Source: an uncultured Planctomycetaceae bacterium
GTDB taxonomy: Bacteria > Planctomycetota > Planctomycetia > Planctomycetales > Planctomycetaceae
Assembly: GCA_903921605.1 (NCBI GenBank)
Contig: CAIXQV010000944.1
Coordinates: forward strand, 1-10,093
Length of the DNA: 10,093 nucleotides
Reading direction: 5' to 3'
Below the pieces are notes generated by a model. It had not been told where the DNA came from and did no database searches. It worked only from the letters and a program-made list of their open reading frames with translations. The translations under genes were made by a program, and so were the position numbers. Below, piece after piece: positions 6,518 to 10,093 of the stretch (position 1 is its first letter; each line of letters starts with the position of its first letter).

Positions 6518-8569
6518 TCACATTGGCGGCGCGGGGGCGGGGACCGGGGCTGGTGGTGCAACTGGGGCGGGTGGTGCAACCGGATCTACAGGAGCTGCCA
6601 CTGGAGCAGGGGGCGGGGCGAGATCATCGTCGCTCGGTGCTGGCACAGGTGAATTCTCGACCGCAGGTGCCTCTATATCAGGCGCCTTGGCCTTCTTGGT
6701 CGTGAAGCCCGGTCGCGGCTTGCCTTCCTCGTCCAGCAGTTTGATGGATTCATAGAACGGCCGAGCGAAGTTATGATCAGCGTTGTCGTCGAAGGCGGCT
6801 CCGGACCACAGGAATGAGTAGACCCGGCTGCCATCAACAACGCTCCGCAGAATCGTCGTCTGTCCATTCTCTTTCTGCACAACCAACACCTGTGAAGGCA
6901 ACGGTCCGTCCTGATCCAGTAACCGTTCTTCAATGAGTTTTGCGCCGGTCTCCTCCACAAGTTGCGTTCTGACCGTATCAAAGAAGGTCTTCGACTCGGC
7001 CGAGATATCAACCTTTAATTTGATCACGTCGATCTGGAACATCATTTCCTGTTCCGGGAGTTCATACTCAAAACGCGTAAGACCTCCTTCCGATGGCTCT
7101 TTCTCAGTCCGACGTGCCTCACCAGGTGTTCGAAACGAGATACCATCGCTCAATGCGACGGTCTCAGGCCAGTCTGCAGACTTATCGGCATCAGGGGGCT
7201 CTACAGGTTTTGGGCCGGGAGCTGGTGCGACATCCGACGCAGCTTCGATGGAGAGACCCGTGACAACTGCGTCCATACCAACGCATTGAAATGTCGTGGC
7301 ATAACGTTGAACACTCGAAGTTCCGGTGACGATCTGCGTGACGGTAAACGTCCGAATGTTGTCTGTGCTGACTTCTGTCGTGAAGGTTTCAAGCTCCGTC
7401 GATTTCACTTCAGTCAGTCGGTCACGGATTTGCTGGAAGAGCCCGTAGAACTTGTCTCGTCCAACCTCCTCGACCACGGACGGATGAATCCATGCGGCGG
7501 CAACATCATCTTCCCCCTTCATGATCGATTCCAGCGGCCCTTCTGCGTTAATCGCGTAGAAGTTCGCAAATCGTTGCTGCAGTTCGTCTTCCAGCAGGTC
7601 CTGATAGAGTGAAGTCTCTACCTCCTGCAACTCGGGAGAATCCATACTAAAGCCGATAATTTTTCCCTCCGAGAAACGGATCACCAGCTTCAGGGTCCCT
7701 TTTTCGCATTTCAGTTCTGTTTGGGCCTCGACATCACCATCTTCTAATTTCGAGATATGAATCTCACTCTTTGGCGGTAGCTTCATTTTGCCGTGCGAGG
7801 ACTGAGCATGTTTCAGAGCATACTCGAAGATTGGCAGATCAACCTGATGCACAATGCGTGTGTGAAGCGCACCGGTGATCAGCTGCGCATTCGCGGCATC
7901 ATCAAGGGCTTTCACAAAATCAGCCAGCGCCTTGTGAATGCCTTCTTCCGTGATGGATGGCGCTGGCATAGGATCGTCTGGTGATGTCGAATCGGGTGAT
8001 GCGGCACTCAAAATCAGGCCGATGATGAACTCTTCCTTCACAATACGACTATCGGCGTTGCGGTCAAAGTGTCCTGAACCAGCGGCTTCGGTTCCTGTCA
8101 GCCGACCATCTTCGTTGATATCGATTTTGCTGAAACGATCGGCCGCCGTTTTGCGAATTTCCGCAATTGGCATGTTCCGTATTTCGGAGTCAGCGCTCGC
8201 AAAGCCAGTTCTGAATTCGATTTCAGTGAGTCGGCGATCGCCATCCTTATCGAAATCTTCATAGCCCGACATTTCTGTCCCGGACAATCGCTGATCTTTG
8301 TTTGCATCTCGATCTCCAAACAGCTGCTGTGCCAGCCTGTTTGCCTGGGACTGTTGCTCCTTCGCAGCTGCAGTGAACTCTGCCAGAGAAATCTCCCGGT
8401 CGCTGTCCTGATCCAGCGACTTCAGATCAGTCGCTTCACGGCCACTCAGAACACCATCCTGATTTGAATCCTGCTGCTCAAACAGGTCGTCTGCAGCAAC
8501 AAGCGAAGCAGGCATAGCGACGGCGGCGGCGCTGAGAAGGAAACTTGTTAATGTGAAACGGACGGGCAT
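6518..8569 (-). CDS. Secreted protein with six EF-hand loops and Pro/Ala-rich tail
   Basis: The 683-aa product has a signal peptide (MPVRFTLTSFLLSAAAVAMP, likely cut after VAA near residue 26). Six EF-hand loops follow in three pairs: D34-E45, D53-E64, D88-E99, D107-E118, D150-E161 and D169-E180. Loops 1 and 5 are canonical with glycine at position 6; loops 2, 3, 4 and 6 have Arg, Gln, Arg and Ser there, so affinity may vary. Residues about 205-445 form one or two mixed alpha/beta regions that I cannot name. Residues about 467-612 are another unnamed domain (SDGISFRTPGEARR, then SRVYSFLWSG, then FYESIKLL) of a type seen in other planctomycete exported proteins. The end is disordered and Pro/Ala-rich. 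The stop abuts the caspase gene on the same strand, which indicates one transcript. AGGGAAA precedes the ATG by about seven bases. Confidence 0.85.
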   Translation of the reverse strand: MPVRFTLTSFLLSAAAVAMPASLVAADDLFEQQDSNQDGVLSGREATDLKSLDQDSDREISLAEFTAAAKEQQSQANRLAQQLFGDRDANKDQRLSGTEMSGYEDFDKDGDRRLTEIEFRTGFASADSEIRNMPIAEIRKTAADRFSKIDINEDGRLTGTEAAGSGHFDRNADSRIVKEEFIIGLILSAASPDSTSPDDPMPAPSITEEGIHKALADFVKALDDAANAQLITGALHTRIVHQVDLPIFEYALKHAQSSHGKMKLPPKSEIHISKLEDGDVEAQTELKCEKGTLKLVIRFSEGKIIGFSMDSPELQEVETSLYQDLLEDELQQRFANFYAINAEGPLESIMKGEDDVAAAWIHPSVVEEVGRDKFYGLFQQIRDRLTEVKSTELETFTTEVSTDNIRTFTVTQIVTGTSSVQRYATTFQCVGMDAVVTGLSIEAASDVAPAPGPKPVEPPDADKSADWPETVALSDGISFRTPGEARRTEKEPSEGGLTRFEYELPEQEMMFQIDVIKLKVDISAESKTFFDTVRTQLVEETGAKLIEERLLDQDGPLPSQVLVVQKENGQTTILRSVVDGSRVYSFLWSGAAFDDNADHNFARPFYESIKLLDEEGKPRPGFTTKKAKAPDIEAPAVENSPVPAPSDDDLAPPPAPVAAPVDPVAPPAPVAPPAPVPAPAPPM
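6521..6619 (-). repeat. Pro/Ala/Val low-complexity repeat coding the C-terminal tail
   Basis: The last 33 codons of the six-EF-hand gene encode only Pro, Ala and Val apart from one Asp and a final Met, with the six-residue unit PVAPPA repeated. At DNA level the unit GGTGGTGCAAC recurs with an 18-base period on the plus strand. Such tails are usually flexible spacers or wall-spanning segments, and repeat number can vary by slippage. The Gly/Ala/Thr-rich frame on the opposite strand is a by-product of this repeat. Confidence 0.8.
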
Positions 8570-8650
8570 ACGAAGGTTTCCCTGGTGAACAGTTTTGGCG
8601 ATTACGACTTGCGGAGTTCCTCGGAATCCGGCTGGGGGAGCCTGCGAGGA

Positions 8651-8680
8651 TTGACGTAACTACGTGAGGGTCTCAAGAAT
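8651..8680 (+). promoter_or_regulatory. Promoter candidate for the sigma factor gene
   Basis: TTGACG at 8651-8656 (five of six to TTGACA) and AAGAAT at 8675-8680 (four of six to TATAAT) are 18 bases apart and lie about 57 bases before the sigma factor start. Two small inverted repeats fall within it: ACGTA-AC-TACGT at 8654-8665, overlapping the -35, and TGAG-GGT-CTCA at 8665-8675, overlapping the -10. These could be operator half-sites. The rest of the divergent gap 8570-8737 shows no clear minus-strand promoter. Confidence 0.4.
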
Positions 8681-8737
8681 GCGACCAAGCTGTGCTTTCC
8701 GTCTCACGTTCTTTGAATCACTGTCCGAGCCATTTGT

Positions 8738-9394
8738 GTGACATCGAATCCAAAAAATTTCCTATCGACCGCTGAAGAGCCTGTTTCGCTGTGGATTGAG
8801 CAGTTGTCGGAGGCAGATCCGCAGGCCGCTCACAGGCTGTGGGAACACTTTTGTCGTCGCCTGATGAACTTTGCTCGTGGTCGACTCAAGGCTGAGACTC
8901 GCCGCATTTACGACGAAGAGGACGCGGCCCTGAGCGCCTTCCGAAGTTTGTGTCGGGGCATTGAGGCACAAAGATTCCCGGAGATTTCGGATCGCGACAA
9001 TCTGTGGGCGTTACCGGTCGTCATCGCCAGCCGAAAAATCATCAATCGCAATCGCTACGATGCTCAGCAGCGACGCAGCGGTGATCGGACTGTTAACGAA
9101 AGTGTGCTGCAGAATGCTTCCGAGATCTCAAGTCCGCTCAATAATGTGCCTGCTCGTGAGCCGACTCCGGAGCTTGCCGCCGAGGTCGCTGATCTCTCGC
9201 AATATCTTCTGCAGCTGCTGCCTGAAACAGATCTGCAACAGCTTGTGTTGCTAAAGTTGGAGGGGCACACGAACGAAGAAGCGGCAGAGCAGATGAGTGT
9301 CACTCGGCGGACCGTGCAGAGAAAGCTGGAGCGAATCAGACGGCTTTGGCTGGAAAGCGCCGAAATGCCCAGTATTGATCCTGTCGAAGAGTGA
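8738..9394 (+). CDS. ECF-family RNA polymerase sigma factor, planctomycete type
   Basis: The 218-aa product has the two domains of a group IV sigma factor, which directs RNA polymerase to a specific set of promoters. Region 2 spans about residues 17-113: SLWIEQLSEADPQAAHRLWEHF, then RIYDEEDAALSAFRSLCRGI and DRDNLWALPVVIASRKIINRNR. Region 4 spans about 152-205: LLQLLPETDLQQLVLLKLEG followed by the helix-turn-helix HTNEEAAEQMSVTRRTVQRKL and RIRRLW. The linker at 114-150 is long and polar. The DEEDAALSAF and LW...RK patterns are those of the sigma70 ECF family abundant in planctomycetes. No anti-sigma factor gene follows; instead a serine/threonine kinase gene begins 181 bases later, the arrangement known for planctomycete kinase-linked ECF groups. 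The start is a GTG with no clear ribosome binding site, so the N-terminus is uncertain by a few residues. Confidence 0.88.
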   Translation: MTSNPKNFLSTAEEPVSLWIEQLSEADPQAAHRLWEHFCRRLMNFARGRLKAETRRIYDEEDAALSAFRSLCRGIEAQRFPEISDRDNLWALPVVIASRKIINRNRYDAQQRRSGDRTVNESVLQNASEISSPLNNVPAREPTPELAAEVADLSQYLLQLLPETDLQQLVLLKLEGHTNEEAAEQMSVTRRTVQRKLERIRRLWLESAEMPSIDPVEE

Positions 9395-9395
9395 C

Positions 9396-9417
9396 GCAGT
9401 TATTCTGGACTGCTTTT
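9396..9417 (+). terminator. Weak terminator-like hairpin after the sigma factor gene
   Basis: GCAGT at 9396-9400 pairs with ACTGC at 9409-9413 and is followed directly by TTTT, starting one base after the sigma factor stop. The stem is only five bases (six with a T-G pair), so termination would be partial at best. The rest of the 181-base gap up to 9575 shows no gene or clear promoter. Confidence 0.3.
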
Positions 9418-9575
9418 GTGTCACTATTTCTGACGCAACGGTGATTGGATATTTTGAATACCGTCTGATTGTGCGAAGCGGGTGCGCGGTTCAGGAAGGT
9501 TCTCAATCAACCTGCGCGGTCTGGCTAGCTGGTTTGGTCGACTCGTTCGGCCTGAGAATTCGTTGAAAGATCTGC

Positions 9576-10093
9576 ATGACGTTTCTTGACCCGGAGTTTG
9601 CCAGCCTGACGTCTGAACAGCTTTCGTTGATCGATCAGATCTGCGGAAAGTATGAGCAGCGTCGTCTCGAGGGAACGGCCACCCGTATCGAAGATCTGGT
9701 CGCGGGCGCCCCAGAACTTCTCCGCCCGGTTTTGGAGTATGAACTGATCCGCGTGGAACTGGAGATCGCGGCAACATGGCATCAACTGCCCACATTGTCT
9801 GACCTGAAGAGGCGATTTCCGAACTCTGCGTTAAGAATTGAAAGAGATTGGTCTCAGTGGGGGCTTGAGAGTCTTCCTCCGAAGTCACAGACGCATTTCG
9901 AAGCATCAGAACTGAGTCGCCGTGAAACGAAGAATCAGATGGGGCAGCCGACTCCGGTCGGGAATCTCGGTCCAGTCGCCACGCCGGAAGAACCTCGTGC
10001 ACAAACCGATTCCGACGTGCGTTTTCGCATTCTGCGTCGAATCGCCGAAGGAGGTATCGGGACGGTCTACGCGGCATTCGACAATGATCTTCA
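9576..10093 (+). CDS. Serine/threonine protein kinase, N-terminal part (runs off the right edge)
   Basis: From the ATG at 9576 the frame stays open for 172 codons to the end of the window. Residues 1-95 are helical and charged (LTSEQLSLIDQICGKYEQRR, then APELLRPVLEYELIRVELEI and LPTLSDLKRRFP), matching the N-terminal region common to many planctomycete kinases. A polar Pro-rich linker spans about 100-145. The kinase domain begins at RFRILRRIAEGGIGTVYAAF (150-168), which contains the ATP-binding glycine loop (G159, G160, G162) and the valine after it. The catalytic lysine, HRD and DFG motifs lie beyond the window. Proteins of this type phosphorylate Ser/Thr and often have a sensor region after a membrane helix, which cannot be checked here. 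It follows the ECF sigma factor gene by 181 bases on the same strand and probably acts with it. Confidence 0.85.
   Translation, partial: MTFLDPEFASLTSEQLSLIDQICGKYEQRRLEGTATRIEDLVAGAPELLRPVLEYELIRVELEIAATWHQLPTLSDLKRRFPNSALRIERDWSQWGLESLPPKSQTHFEASELSRRETKNQMGQPTPVGNLGPVATPEEPRAQTDSDVRFRILRRIAEGGIGTVYAAFDNDL

Noticed and set aside
6486..6755. Plus-strand open frame rich in Gly, Ala and Thr
   Set aside because: It is the reverse complement of the Pro/Ala-rich tail of the EF-hand protein; low complexity keeps stop codons out of the opposite strand.
9424..10077. Long open frame of 217 codons on the minus strand
   Set aside because: It is antisense to the kinase gene, which has a clear glycine loop and helical N-terminus in the plus frame. 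The minus product is Arg/Ser/Pro-rich with no recognisable domain.
1..10093. CRISPR arrays, tRNA or rRNA genes, transposase genes
   Set aside because: I saw no regularly spaced repeats, no tRNA-like cloverleaf, no rRNA sequence and no transposase motifs on either strand.

Overview
The window looks like chromosomal DNA from a member of the Planctomycetota. The evidence is protein style rather than a marker gene: a sulfatase tail, secreted EF-hand and caspase/FGE-sulfatase proteins, and an ECF sigma factor of the planctomycete type followed by a serine/threonine kinase with the long helical N-terminal region common in that phylum. No rRNA, tRNA, IS element, CRISPR array or phage gene was found. 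The genus cannot be fixed from the sequence.

Left part (1-2737, plus strand). The C-terminus of a sulfatase runs in from the left edge. After a 345-base gap with an Rrf2/NsrR-like palindrome comes hcp, a short (class III-like) hybrid cluster protein with all visible cluster ligands. Its reading frame is broken by an apparent one-base loss in a C run, which displaces the last 28 residues. A strong 15-bp hairpin follows, then a 198-aa protoglobin-like heme protein. Hcp and a globin side by side suggest a small nitric oxide or reactive-nitrogen module.

Middle part (2784-8569, minus strand). Four genes point the same way. In transcription order they are: a secreted protein with six EF-hand loops and a Pro/Ala tail; a secreted metacaspase-like peptidase fused to an FGE-sulfatase domain, touching or nearly touching the first gene; a secreted pentapeptide-repeat protein ending in two EF-hands; and a membrane-anchored protein of unknown function. 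The first three carry signal peptides and EF-hand-type loops, so a calcium-linked extracytoplasmic caspase module is a reasonable inference, though untested. An AT-rich palindrome and a separate GC-containing hairpin lie in the gaps between the later genes.

Right part (8738-10093, plus strand). Divergent from the EF-hand/caspase cluster, across a 168-base gap with a plausible sigma70-type promoter and overlapping inverted repeats, is an ECF-family sigma factor. The 5' end of a serine/threonine protein kinase gene follows and runs off the right edge. This is a typical planctomycete signalling pair and may control the divergent cluster.
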